Shown here in pieces: positions 5,483 to 14,630 of a stretch of DNA of 20,463 nt. Under the pieces are notes generated by a model. That model saw only the letters and a program-made list of their open reading frames with translations, did no database searches and was not told the origin of the DNA. Origin of the DNA: Sandaracinaceae bacterium. GTDB taxonomy: Bacteria > Myxococcota_A > Polyangia > Polyangiales > Sandaracinaceae. Where the stretch lies: contig JACKEC010000060.1 of the NCBI GenBank assembly GCA_020633195.1, positions 1-20,463 of the forward strand, given 5' to 3'. Both the position numbers and the translations under genes were made by a program. How positions within the stretch are numbered: the stretch's first letter is position 1; every line of letters starts with the position of its first letter.

Positions 5483-8340
5483 CGACGCCCCCCCATCTGG
5501 GCGCGGTCCTCGCCTCCGCGGTGCTCTCCCTCCGGACCAAGCTCGACTCCACCGCTGCGCTCGCCGTCCTGGCCCCCTCGGAGGTCAACGCCACCCTCGC
5601 GCGCCACGAGCTGGCCCTTGCGACGCCGTTCATCCGCGTCTCCTTCCTCACCCCGAACCGCCTGCACAGCCTGCTCGCCGCGCCGGGCCTGCGGGCCCGC
5701 GGGCTGCGCCCGGAACCGCCAGGCTGGCTGCGCGCCACGCTGCACCACGAGCTGGTCCAGCGGGACCTCGGGGCCTACGGCGAGGTGATGCGCGCGCCAG
5801 GCTGGTTGCCCGCGCTTGTGAGCGCAATCGAGGCGCTCGAGTCGGGGGGCCTCGACGCCGAGGCGCTGCGGTCGCTCGGGCTCGACGGGGACCTTCGTGC
5901 CCGGGCCGAGGTGCTGGCCGCGCTCCTCGACGCCGTGAAGGGGGCTCGGGCAAGGGAGGACATCGCCGGCCCAGCCGACGAGGCCGACGCGGCGAGGCAG
6001 GCGATCGCCTCCGACGCGACCATCCCAGCGAACGAGCCACGAGGCGTGATCCTGCTCGGAGACGCACGGAACACGCGCACGGTGTCGGACACGCTGCGTG
6101 CGTGGCTCGCGAAGCGTGCGGTGGTGCGCCTGGACCTCCCCGCGATGCACGACCTGGCGCCGGCGTGGGGTGGGCTCACGGCGGCGGCGCCGCACGCCGA
6201 GGTCGTCTCGGTCGAGGCCTCGGTGCCCCACACTCGGATGGTTCGCACCCCCGATCCCGTGCGCGAGTGCGTCGAGATCGTTCGTCGTGTGCAGCGGGCG
6301 ATCCGCGACGAGGTAGCGCTCGACCGGATCGCGGTGGTGCTGCCCGATCCGTCGGAGGCGGTGGCGCTGCGCGAGGCGCTCGATCGCGCGCAAGTGCCTG
6401 CTACGTGGCAGACGGGGCCGCCTCTCTCGACGGCGCCCTCGGCGTCGCTGCTGACACACGCCATCGAGTTGGCTCGAGGCGATGACTCGGTCACGTCTTG
6501 GTACGAGCTGCTGATGCGTCCGGGACTACGGCTTCGGCAGGAGCTCGGGGCCGACGCGGTGCGTGGGCGGGGCCGCTGGCGGAGGTTGCTCTCGAGCTGC
6601 GGGGCCTACCGGGGCAGCCACGTGATCCAGACTGCCCTCCGTGCGTCGCTCGCCGAGTTGGACCCCGGCGAGGAGTCGGAGTCGGATCGCCTCGCGTACG
6701 GGTCGCTGCTGAAGTGCGTCGATCACTTCGCCGAGCTGTTCGCGTCCTGGCGCACGCCGCGAACGGTGGGGCGCTGGGCCAAAGCGTGGCTGACGTTCGT
6801 GTCGCGCTACTGGCGCGAGGGCACCGACAAGCGCGCGCTGAAGTCGCTGCTCGAGGGCTGGAGTCGCGCGGACGCGGGGCCGCCGCTCTCACTGTCGGAC
6901 GCCGCGGTCACGCTGGGCGATGCGCTCGCCGGGACGCAAGTCACGGTGGGGAGCCTGCGCGATGCGTCCATTCGTGTGCTCTCGCCCATGCAGTGCCTGG
7001 GCGCAGAGCTCGAGGTGGTCTGCGTCGCGTCGATGACGCAGGGGCGCTTCCCGCTCGATCCGTCCGAGGATCCGATCCTCGACGACGCTTTGGTCGACGC
7101 CATCAACGCGAAGCTCGACGCGGGGCTCTTTCGCTCGTCCGATCGTGTCGCGCTCGAGCGCCGCCGCTTCGCGGCGGTGCGCTCTGCGGTGCGAAGCGAG
7201 CTGTGGGTGAGCTGTCCGCGCGTCGACATGATGAAGGGGCGACCGCTCCTCCCGGGCACCCTTCTGCTCGAGCTGGCCGAGGAGCTCGCAGGGCGTCGCG
7301 TCGGGTTCGAAGAGCTCGACGACTCGCTCGAGCCGGCGGGGCGCCGGAGCCGTGCCTACCCCGCGGACCCCGAGACCGCGCTCGACGCCGGTGAGTTCCT
7401 GTTGAGCCGGCTCCACGCCAGCGAAGCCGCCGTGCGAGCCGCGGCGCTGACCGCGCTCGTCGATCACCCCAACGCGAGGCGCCTCCTGAAGGCGCACCGC
7501 GCGGCGACCCTCATCACGTCGGGGGGGGTCCACGAAGAGCTGCGGCCGTGGGCCGGCTTCGTGCCGCCCGAGGTGCTGAGCTGTCAGGGGCTCGATGGCG
7601 CCGCGCTCGCTCCGTATCAGCTGGCCGCGCTGCTCTCGGATCCGCTCGACTTCTTCCTGCGCTGGGGCCTCGGGGCGTGGAGGGCACCCCGGCTCTACGA
7701 CGACTTCAACCCGGTCCGCGAGTGGTACGTGAAGAAGATCCTCGGCGCCGAGGCGCGCGAGCTGCTGACGGGGACGAGCGCCGGGCTCGCCACCCAGCTC
7801 GACGCGCGCTTCGACGCGGCCCTCGAGGTGGATCTCGAGCGCGCAGGCATGAACGACGACGCGTCGACGGGAGAGCGCGTCCGTCGCATGGCGCGGCGGC
7901 TGGCGCGAGCGATGCTGAGGGCCGAGCCGCTCGCCGGGCCCGGGCTGGAGCTCGAGGTGGCGACCGTGCGGGCCGACCTGCCATGGCGCCTCGAAGGCGC
8001 CGAGGGTCGACGGACCGGCAGCGGCGTCGAATGGCTGGTGGAGAAGGCGCCCACCAAGAAGGCGCAGCAGGCGGGGTTCGCTGCGCTGGCCGAAGTCGCG
8101 GCGACGCTGGCGCGCGGCGAAGCGGTCGACGAGCTGCGATGGGTCGGCGTGGACGGCAGCCAGCAGAAGGCCGGCGACCCCGCGGAGCTGCTCGCGGGTT
8201 TCCAGGACCGCCTGACGCTGGTGACCGAGATGGTGCAGGCCGGCGCGTACCCAGGGGCGGGGCCGGCGGCGCTGCGCGTGGACGGCGCGCCGGCCTCGGA
8301 GGTATCGGAGGACTGGTGGCAGGCGTGGAGGGACGCGTGA
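5479..8340 (+). CDS. AddB/RexB-like subunit of an AddAB-type helicase-nuclease, catalytic motifs not visible
   Basis: This 953-residue protein has the layout of AddB-like proteins (PD-(D/E)XK nuclease family). The N-terminus carries the AVLAPSEVNATLARHELA strand-helix that opens these proteins, and FLTPNRLHSLL follows. The helicase-like core ends with GRFPLDPSEDPILDD near residues 524-540 and a CPRVDMMKGRPLLPGTLLLE block near 579-598. LAPYQLAALLSDPLDFFLRW (about 711-730) corresponds to the start of the C-terminal nuclease fold. No Walker A (GxxxxGKT) is present. Where the nuclease should have GxxDRxD and DYK, I see GAEGRR and LVEKAP (about 838-857), so the nuclease is probably dead. No Fe-S cysteine set is visible. 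It precedes the AddA-like gene with a 4-bp GTGA overlap, as partners of a heterodimer would. A structural or DNA-scanning role is inferred. Confidence 0.82.
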   Translation: MTTPPHLGAVLASAVLSLRTKLDSTAALAVLAPSEVNATLARHELALATPFIRVSFLTPNRLHSLLAAPGLRARGLRPEPPGWLRATLHHELVQRDLGAYGEVMRAPGWLPALVSAIEALESGGLDAEALRSLGLDGDLRARAEVLAALLDAVKGARAREDIAGPADEADAARQAIASDATIPANEPRGVILLGDARNTRTVSDTLRAWLAKRAVVRLDLPAMHDLAPAWGGLTAAAPHAEVVSVEASVPHTRMVRTPDPVRECVEIVRRVQRAIRDEVALDRIAVVLPDPSEAVALREALDRAQVPATWQTGPPLSTAPSASLLTHAIELARGDDSVTSWYELLMRPGLRLRQELGADAVRGRGRWRRLLSSCGAYRGSHVIQTALRASLAELDPGEESESDRLAYGSLLKCVDHFAELFASWRTPRTVGRWAKAWLTFVSRYWREGTDKRALKSLLEGWSRADAGPPLSLSDAAVTLGDALAGTQVTVGSLRDASIRVLSPMQCLGAELEVVCVASMTQGRFPLDPSEDPILDDALVDAINAKLDAGLFRSSDRVALERRRFAAVRSAVRSELWVSCPRVDMMKGRPLLPGTLLLELAEELAGRRVGFEELDDSLEPAGRRSRAYPADPETALDAGEFLLSRLHASEAAVRAAALTALVDHPNARRLLKAHRAATLITSGGVHEELRPWAGFVPPEVLSCQGLDGAALAPYQLAALLSDPLDFFLRWGLGAWRAPRLYDDFNPVREWYVKKILGAEARELLTGTSAGLATQLDARFDAALEVDLERAGMNDDASTGERVRRMARRLARAMLRAEPLAGPGLELEVATVRADLPWRLEGAEGRRTGSGVEWLVEKAPTKKAQQAGFAALAEVAATLARGEAVDELRWVGVDGSQQKAGDPAELLAGFQDRLTLVTEMVQAGAYPGAGPAALRVDGAPASEVSEDWWQAWRDA

Positions 8341-11300
8341 GCGATTCCCCCGTCGACCAGGACGTCCGCGACCGCGCGATCGGTCGGGTCGGCGAGTCGA
8401 TGGCGCTCAGCGCGGGCGCCGGCTCTGGCAAGACGAGCGTGCTCACGGACCGCCTCGTCGAGGTTCTCGCGAGCGGTGTGCCCCCGAGCCGCGTGGCGGC
8501 CATCACCTTTACCGAGAAGGCAGCGGGGGAGCTGCAACGTCGCGTGCGAGACGCGCTCGAAGCACGCCTCGTCGCCAAGGGCGACGACCCCGCCCTGCGC
8601 GCTCAGCTCGATCGCTTCCACGAGCTCACGCTCACCACCATCCACAGCTTCTGCCTCGGGTTGCTGAAGGCGGAGCCGCTCGCGTCACGCTGGGCGCCCG
8701 GCACCGAGGTGGCCGAGCACGACCAGCGCGGGCTCGCGACGGGCATCCGCGCGTGGCGTCGCGCCATCGCCAATCGGGACCCACGGCTCCTGGGGCTCTT
8801 CGACATCAAGCTGCCGGAGATCTCGCTGACGCGCGGCGTGCTCGCGCTGTGGGCCAACCGCGACCTGACGCCGTTGGTCGGTGACGAGCACCTCGACTGG
8901 GAGGCCGCGCACGCGGAGCTGCTGGCGGTGCACGAGCACGTGGAGGCGGTCGCGGCCAGGTGCGCATCGCCACGGGACAAGCTGCTGACCAACAACGCTC
9001 CCTTCCGAGAGCGGCTCGCGGAGTGGGCGGCGAGCCCACCGGGAGAGGTCACGCTCGCCGCGCTGCTCGCCACGCACGTCAAGCCGGATCGCCGGGGCGG
9101 AACCAAGGCGAACTGGGGGCCGGACGGGATCGATGACTTCAAGGAGGCGCTCAACGCGATCGACGCGTGGCGGGCGACCTGCTTCGTCCGCGCCCAGCGG
9201 GACCTCGTCCTCTCGATTCGCGAGCACGTCTTCCCCGTCATGGAGAGCGCGCGCTTCGAGAACGCCGTCGCGAACTTCGACGATCTGCTCTTCCGCGCCG
9301 CCGCGCTGCTGCGGGAGCCCGACCCGAGGGCGCGGCTGTCCGCGCGCTTCGACGCGGTGCTCATCGACGAGGTGCAGGACACCGATCCGATCCAGGCGGA
9401 GGTCGCCGCGCTGCTCTCGCGCGACCCAACCGTCGACGGCGACTGGCTGTCGGCGGCGCCGTGGCCGGGCCACCTCTTCGCGGTTGGCGATCCGAAGCAG
9501 TCCATCTACCGCTTTCGCCGCGCCGACGTGACGGTCTGGCGGGACCTCGCCGAGCTCGTCGCGAGCGATGGCCACGCCGAGGAGCTCACCCAGAACTTCC
9601 GCTCGGTCCCCGGGATCGTCGACTGGGTCGCGCACGTGTTCGAGGACATGGAGGACTTCACGCCGCAGGTCGCTTGGCGCGGGAGGGCCGCGCTCGACCC
9701 GGTCGTGGTGATCGAGAGCGACGTCGACGCGGAGCTCGACCACGCGGTGCGACACCTCTTCGACCTCAAGGAGAACGGCGCCCAGGCAGTGGACCGCGAG
9801 AGCGGCGAGCTTCGACCGATGCGCTGGGGCGACGTCATGGTCGTCGTACCGCGCTGGGCCAAGGCGCCCGAGTTGGCCGCCATGTTCGAGCGCGCGGGCG
9901 TCGAGGCCATCGTCGGGGGTGGCGGCACGTTCTTCCTGGGCGAAGAGGTGCGCCTCGCGATGAGCGCGCTCCGCGCGCTCGACGAGCCCGCCGACACCGA
10001 GGCGACCGTCCACGTCCTCCGGGGCCTCTTCGGCTTCACGCTGGAGGACCTCGCGACCCACGCGGCGGCTGGCGGGAGCTTCCGCTACACCGTCCCCGAG
10101 CAGCCGGCCGGCAACGTGCGCGACGCGCTCGAGACGCTGCGCGACCTGCGCCTGTCGCGCGTCGAGTCGTGGGTACCGCCGCTCGACCGTCTGCTCGAGG
10201 AGACCCGCGCGAGCGCGGTGTGGTCGCTGCTCGCCGACGGCCAATCGCGGCTGGCGAACCTCGACAAGCTCCGCGTGATGATTCGCAGCCTCGAGGCGGA
10301 GACGCGATCGCCGTCCGCGGTGGTGTCGGAGCTGGTGAAGGCGTCGCGCGACTCGGAGGCCGACCTCTCCCGCGCGGACCCCGAGTCGGACGCAGTGACC
10401 ATCACCACCGTCTTCAGCGCGAAGGGCCTCGAGGCGCCCATCGTCGTGCTGCTCGACGCGTTCCGGAAGCTGGGCGACCCGACCGTGTTCGTCGATCGGC
10501 GTGCGGGAACGGTGGCCATCAAGATCGGGAGCGGCTTCGCCTCCCCCGGCTGGCCGGACATCGCGGAGGCCGACAAGGACGCGCAACACGCCGAGCGTCG
10601 CCGCTGGATGTACGTGGCGACGACCCGCGCCCGCGACCAGCTCGTGATCCTGCGTCACGACAAGGCGAACCTGCTGGAGCACATCGCGAGCGGCTGGGAC
10701 GCGGACGCGCTCGAGCACGAGGCACACCAGACGCTGGCCGACGGCGTGGAGGTCAGGATTCGCGTCGGAGACGAGCTGCCCAGCGTGGACTACGGCAGCG
10801 AGACGTTCCCCGGTCGGGACCCCGAGGTCGATCGGTGGATCGCCAACCCTGCCGGGAAGGGGGACCCCGCGGGCGAGTCGCGCGACGGAGCTCAGCGGGC
10901 CGCCGTGAGCGCCTCCAAGCGGAAGTGCATGAAGAGCAAGAGCGTCGGCGAGCTCGTGAGCCGTAGCCGCGCGCCGGTGTGGGGTTCCGGCGTCGGGACA
11001 GTGGGCGGCCGCGTGGTGCATCGCGCGATGGAGCACCTCGACCTCTCGCAGACCGCCGATGCGCTGGAGCCGCAGATCGATCCGCTGATCGGCGCCCTCG
11101 CCGTCGAGCTCGGCCTCGACGAGGACATGACCGACAAGTGCGCCGACGTCGTGCGCAAGATCCTCCGGCACCCGGTGATGGACGAGGTGCGGGACGCGAC
11201 CGAGCTCTGGAAGGAGGTTCCGTTCGCCTTCCATGACCGCGGCCGCGCCGTGCACGGCGTGATCGACCTGTGCTTCCCGGAGGACGCCGAGCTGAAGCGT

Positions 11301-11843
11301 TGGGTCGTCGTGGACTGGAAGTCGGACCTGCCGCCCGAGGGCGACCCGGTGCGCGCGAGCTACGAGCAGCAGGTCGCCATCTACGCAAAGGCGGTGCTGC
11401 AGACCGTGGCGCCCTGCGAGTCGGTCCGCACCGTCCTCGTCGGCCCCTACGAGGAGATCCCCTCGACTCCCGACCGCGAAGCCGTGCTCACCGAGGTCGA
11501 CGCGGCGATACGGGGGGGCTTGCTCGCGCTGCTGCGATCCGGCGCGACGGTCCCGCGCGTCGGGGCGGACATCGGCGAGCCCGTCGTCGCGAACCTCGAG
11601 CTCGCGTGGGAGGCCGCTCGTGTGGGGCTCGGTCTCGACCTCTCCCCCGACGAGTCCGCGGGCCTCGCGAAGATCGGGTGGGACGTCGTCGTCGCGGACA
11701 CCGCCGAGCTGGGGTGGGCGCGCACCGCGGTGGCTGCGCTGCGCGAGAAGCTGGGGCTCCCCGACGAAGGCGAGGACGACGAGGACGACCTCGCTTCGGT
11801 CAGTGCCGAAGAGGCCGAAGGCGAGGGGGAGACCGATGACTGA
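8337..11843 (+). CDS. AddA-like UvrD/RecB family helicase with C-terminal PD-(D/E)XK nuclease
   Basis: A 1168-residue superfamily 1A helicase-nuclease. Motifs in order: Walker A SAGAGSGKT near residues 24-32, Ia TFTEKAAGEL (57-66), II DEVQDTDPIQ (343-352), III VGDPKQSIYRFRRAD (383-397), IV LTQNFRSVPGI (417-427), V ITTVFSAKGLEAPIVV (about 689-704) and VI YVATTRARDQLV (about 759-770). The C-terminal nuclease has GGRVVHRAMEHL (about 889-900), GVIDLCF (about 975) and VVDWKSD (about 990), supplying the catalytic D and DxK, then QxxxY in YEQQVAIYAK. An acidic tail follows. It should unwind and degrade DNA from duplex ends, working with the AddB-like protein. I chose the GTG at 8337: GGAGG lies 7 nt upstream, it overlaps the AddB stop, and Walker A follows soon after. 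An in-frame ATG near 7548 lies deep inside the previous gene and was rejected. Confidence 0.93.
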   Translation: MSDSPVDQDVRDRAIGRVGESMALSAGAGSGKTSVLTDRLVEVLASGVPPSRVAAITFTEKAAGELQRRVRDALEARLVAKGDDPALRAQLDRFHELTLTTIHSFCLGLLKAEPLASRWAPGTEVAEHDQRGLATGIRAWRRAIANRDPRLLGLFDIKLPEISLTRGVLALWANRDLTPLVGDEHLDWEAAHAELLAVHEHVEAVAARCASPRDKLLTNNAPFRERLAEWAASPPGEVTLAALLATHVKPDRRGGTKANWGPDGIDDFKEALNAIDAWRATCFVRAQRDLVLSIREHVFPVMESARFENAVANFDDLLFRAAALLREPDPRARLSARFDAVLIDEVQDTDPIQAEVAALLSRDPTVDGDWLSAAPWPGHLFAVGDPKQSIYRFRRADVTVWRDLAELVASDGHAEELTQNFRSVPGIVDWVAHVFEDMEDFTPQVAWRGRAALDPVVVIESDVDAELDHAVRHLFDLKENGAQAVDRESGELRPMRWGDVMVVVPRWAKAPELAAMFERAGVEAIVGGGGTFFLGEEVRLAMSALRALDEPADTEATVHVLRGLFGFTLEDLATHAAAGGSFRYTVPEQPAGNVRDALETLRDLRLSRVESWVPPLDRLLEETRASAVWSLLADGQSRLANLDKLRVMIRSLEAETRSPSAVVSELVKASRDSEADLSRADPESDAVTITTVFSAKGLEAPIVVLLDAFRKLGDPTVFVDRRAGTVAIKIGSGFASPGWPDIAEADKDAQHAERRRWMYVATTRARDQLVILRHDKANLLEHIASGWDADALEHEAHQTLADGVEVRIRVGDELPSVDYGSETFPGRDPEVDRWIANPAGKGDPAGESRDGAQRAAVSASKRKCMKSKSVGELVSRSRAPVWGSGVGTVGGRVVHRAMEHLDLSQTADALEPQIDPLIGALAVELGLDEDMTDKCADVVRKILRHPVMDEVRDATELWKEVPFAFHDRGRAVHGVIDLCFPEDAELKRWVVVDWKSDLPPEGDPVRASYEQQVAIYAKAVLQTVAPCESVRTVLVGPYEEIPSTPDREAVLTEVDAAIRGGLLALLRSGATVPRVGADIGEPVVANLELAWEAARVGLGLDLSPDESAGLAKIGWDVVVADTAELGWARTAVAALREKLGLPDEGEDDEDDLASVSAEEAEGEGETDD

Positions 11844-12549
11844 TCCCAGCGTGGACGCGGTCTTCGACCTCCTCGACCGCTGGCGTCACCTGCCGGCCTA
11901 CCAGCTCGAGCGGCGCGCCGACATCTACTTCGCGCTCTACCTGCGCGAGGTGCTCCAGGCCGAGCTCGGCGTGGAGCTCGACCCGCGACTGATCCCAGAG
12001 CTGCCGATCCGTCGAGACCTCGTGTTCCCCGAGACCCCGAGCAAGCAGTCGGTGAAGGTCGACTATGCGGCCTTCGAGCGCGGCCGTGACCGCGTCTGGT
12101 TCGTCGAGCTGAAGACCGACGCCGGCTCGCGCCGCGAGACTCAGGACACCTACCTCGAGCGCGCGAAGGCGCTCGGCTTCCGCGCGATCGCCGAGGGGCT
12201 GCGAGACATCCTCCAGGCGACGAGCGCGCACCAGAAGTACTTCCACCTCGCCACGGCGATGGCAGACCACGGCTTCTTCGAGCTCCCGGACGGGCTCGAG
12301 ACCTACGTCTATCCGAAGCCGCGCCGCGGGCTGACGCGCGAGCTTCAGAAGATCCGCGTGCTGCGCGACGCGGCGATCGAGGTCGTCTACGTTCAGCCCC
12401 AATCGGACGGAACGAAGGGCGCCGTCGACTTCGCCACCTTCGCGCACCATGTGGAGCGCCACGACGACCCGTTGAGCCGTCGGTTCGCCCAGTCGCTCCG
12501 CGAATGGGGCACAATCGACGCGGGTGCGGTGCCTCCGCGCGGAGGCTGA
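11836..12549 (+). CDS. Small PD-(D/E)XK nuclease-like protein of unknown family
   Basis: A 237-residue protein starting at the ATG at 11836, which overlaps the AddA-like stop by 8 bp and has a GGGGGAG ribosome binding site 6 nt upstream. An aspartate (D76 in KVDYAAF) followed by VWFVELKTD (E91-L-K93) after a short charged turn is the hallmark of a PD-(D/E)XK active site. A glutamate-rich N-terminal helix (residues 22-44) could supply the usual first acidic residue. After the ELK strand come helices 100-131 (ending ILQATSAHQKYFH), which would carry the rest of the fold. I do not recognise a named family. The third position in an operon of two UvrD-type helicases suggests a second nuclease or a DNA-binding accessory subunit. 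It has no signal peptide and is presumably cytoplasmic. Catalysis is inferred from the motif alone. Confidence 0.82.
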   Translation: MTDPSVDAVFDLLDRWRHLPAYQLERRADIYFALYLREVLQAELGVELDPRLIPELPIRRDLVFPETPSKQSVKVDYAAFERGRDRVWFVELKTDAGSRRETQDTYLERAKALGFRAIAEGLRDILQATSAHQKYFHLATAMADHGFFELPDGLETYVYPKPRRGLTRELQKIRVLRDAAIEVVYVQPQSDGTKGAVDFATFAHHVERHDDPLSRRFAQSLREWGTIDAGAVPPRGG

Positions 12550-12563
12550 CGAACCGGGGTGGG

Positions 12564-14630
12564 ATGGCCTACGAGCTCGCGCTGTCGACGACGTTCTGGA
12601 AGAGCCGCGACGCTCTCGACAACCGTGAGCGTGACGCCCTCGCCGACGCGATGGACAAGGTGCAGAAGGGCCTCCCGAGCGTCCACGTCCACGACCTCGC
12701 GCCGATGCCGTTCGTCTCGTTCGGCGTGAACCGCGACGCGATGCGCGTGATCTGCAAGCGCGACGGCAACATCCTCATCTGCCTCTACGTCGGTGCGCAC
12801 GACGAGACCTACCACTGGGCCAAGCGCCACCGCGTGCTGCAGGTCGGCAACTACGTCCGCATCGTTCAGACCCGCGAGGAGGAGGAAGCCGAGCGCCCCG
12901 TGGTCACCGGGCCCGAGCCCACGACGAGCGGTCCCCTGGCCACGGTCAACGACGACGCCTTCGCGAAGCTCCACGTCCACCCCCCCACGACGCGGCTCCT
13001 GCGCGAGCTCACCGACGAGGACCTCCTCGTCGACCTGCTCACGCACTTCCCCTCGACGCGCGGCAACGCGCTGCTCCACCTCGCCACCGACCCCGCCGAC
13101 ATCGAGGGCGCCGAGCTCGAATACCTGGCAGCGATCGCACGCAACGACGAGGAGCCGAGCCTCTCGGACGCGCTCCGGCACGACGCCAACTCGGCGGACT
13201 TCTGGATCCCGGACCCCGCGGACGAGGCCTACCGGCGCGCGCTCCGCGGCGGATTCGAGACGTGGCGCGTGTTCCTCCACCCCACGCAGCGCCAGGTCGT
13301 GCGCGTGAAGAGCAAGGGCGCGGTGAAGGTCACCGGCGGCCCCGGCACCGGCAAGACGGTCGTCGCGTTGCACCGCGCCAAGCACCTCGCCGAAGGGCGC
13401 GCGGACTCGGAGCCGCGCCCGATCCTGGTGACCACGTTTAGCAGCGTCCTCACGGAGCAGCTCGGCCACCAGCTCGACCTGCTCTGCGGCAAGGACACCC
13501 CGATCCGCGAGCGCATCGTCGCGCGCAGCCTCGTCTCGGTCGCCCAGGACGTCCTCGACGCCGCCGCGCTCCCGCGCGAGCTCGTCGTCGACACAGACGA
13601 CTGCTGGGAGAAGGCGCTGGCCCACGACGGAAGCGGGCGCGGCAAGCTCTTCTACGAGTCCGAGCGAGAGCACGTCGTCGCGGTGAACGACGCCTGGACC
13701 GAGGCGGCCTACCTGAAGGTGAAGCGCACCGGCCGCGGCTCTCGGCTCGACCGCGCGGGCCGCCGCGAGGTCTGGAAGGTCCTCGACGCGTTCGAGCAGG
13801 CGCTGCTCGCCGCGGGTGGCGGCGACGTCATCGCCCTGACCCGCCGCGCCACCGCCGCGCTGCGCAGCGGCGAGGTCGCCTCGCCCTACACCGCCGTCGT
13901 CTGCGACGAGATCCAGGACGTCGGCGCCAGCGAGCTCCGCTTCCTCGCCGCGCTCGCGACCGACCCCGAGAGCGGCACGCTCCGCCCGAACGGCCTCACC
14001 CTGTGCGGCGACGGCCACCAGCGCATCTACCGCGTCCCTTTCCGCCTGAGCGCCTGCGGCATCGACGTCCGTGGGCGCGCCTCGCGGGTGCTCCGCCTCA
14101 ACTACCGCACCACCGATGCGATCCGCCGCGCCGCGGTCGCGCTCCTCGAGGGCAACGAAGGCGACGAGCTCGAGGACGAGGGCGTCCACGCGCTCCGGGG
14201 CTACCGCTCGATCCGCCGCGGCATCCCCCCGGAGCACCGCACCTTCGCGACCGCGGGCGAGGAGGCCGACTGGATCGCCGAGCTCGTCCGCGACGACCCG
14301 AGCCGCCTGCTCGTGCTGGCCCGCAAGCGCTCCTGGATCACGAGCCTCCGCAAGCTGCTACAGGCCCGAGGCCTCGAGCCCCGCGTGCTCGAGAGCGGTG
14401 ACGAGCCGAAGAACGAGGACCGCCTGCTCCTCTGCACGCTCCACCGCAGCAAGGGTCTCGAGGCGCCGCGTGTCGTGCTCGCCGGGCGGCAGCTCGTGCC
14501 GGCGCGGTATCCAGGTGGCGGTGACCCGGAGGACCGGACGCTGTGGGATCGGAAGGAGCGTTGCCTGCTCTACGTGGGCATGACCCGGGCGCGCGACTGG
14601 TGCGGCGTGTCGACTGTGAAGAAGCGGTAG
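12564..14630 (+). CDS. UvrD-like helicase with N-terminal RelE/ParE-like domain
   Basis: A 688-residue protein. Residues 1-100 resemble a RelE/ParE toxin-like domain: AYELALSTTFWKSRDAL, a small-domain core, then AMRVICKRDGNILICLYVGAHDETY (given here as residues 59-83) and HWAKRHRV. From residue 250 it is a superfamily 1 helicase: GGPGTGKTVVALHRAKHL (258-275), DEIQDVGASELRF (about 448-460), GDGHQRIYR (about 480), LNYRTTDAIRRAA (about 512), CTLHRSKGLEAPRVVL (about 624) and YVGMTRARD (about 671). The RelE-UvrD fusion is a family I have seen repeatedly in bacterial genomes; its function is not established and the toxin-like part may act as a nucleic-acid-binding module. It begins 14 nt after the previous stop, with GGGGTGGG as weak ribosome binding site. 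No terminator is obvious after its TAG. Confidence 0.9.
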   Translation: MAYELALSTTFWKSRDALDNRERDALADAMDKVQKGLPSVHVHDLAPMPFVSFGVNRDAMRVICKRDGNILICLYVGAHDETYHWAKRHRVLQVGNYVRIVQTREEEEAERPVVTGPEPTTSGPLATVNDDAFAKLHVHPPTTRLLRELTDEDLLVDLLTHFPSTRGNALLHLATDPADIEGAELEYLAAIARNDEEPSLSDALRHDANSADFWIPDPADEAYRRALRGGFETWRVFLHPTQRQVVRVKSKGAVKVTGGPGTGKTVVALHRAKHLAEGRADSEPRPILVTTFSSVLTEQLGHQLDLLCGKDTPIRERIVARSLVSVAQDVLDAAALPRELVVDTDDCWEKALAHDGSGRGKLFYESEREHVVAVNDAWTEAAYLKVKRTGRGSRLDRAGRREVWKVLDAFEQALLAAGGGDVIALTRRATAALRSGEVASPYTAVVCDEIQDVGASELRFLAALATDPESGTLRPNGLTLCGDGHQRIYRVPFRLSACGIDVRGRASRVLRLNYRTTDAIRRAAVALLEGNEGDELEDEGVHALRGYRSIRRGIPPEHRTFATAGEEADWIAELVRDDPSRLLVLARKRSWITSLRKLLQARGLEPRVLESGDEPKNEDRLLLCTLHRSKGLEAPRVVLAGRQLVPARYPGGGDPEDRTLWDRKERCLLYVGMTRARDWCGVSTVKKR

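Noticed and set aside
7548..8336. Upstream in-frame extension of the AddA-like gene
   Set aside because: It overlaps the AddB-like gene by about 790 nt in another frame and is arginine/glycine-rich; the GTG at 8337 has a good ribosome binding site and precedes Walker A at the normal distance.
8685..11255. Long minus-strand open frame (856 codons) opposite the AddA-like gene
   Set aside because: Antisense shadow of the helicase-nuclease gene, which has all its motifs in the plus-strand frame.
12393..14237. Long minus-strand open frame (614 codons) opposite the RelE-UvrD gene
   Set aside because: Antisense shadow with repetitive V/A/E/R composition and no domain.
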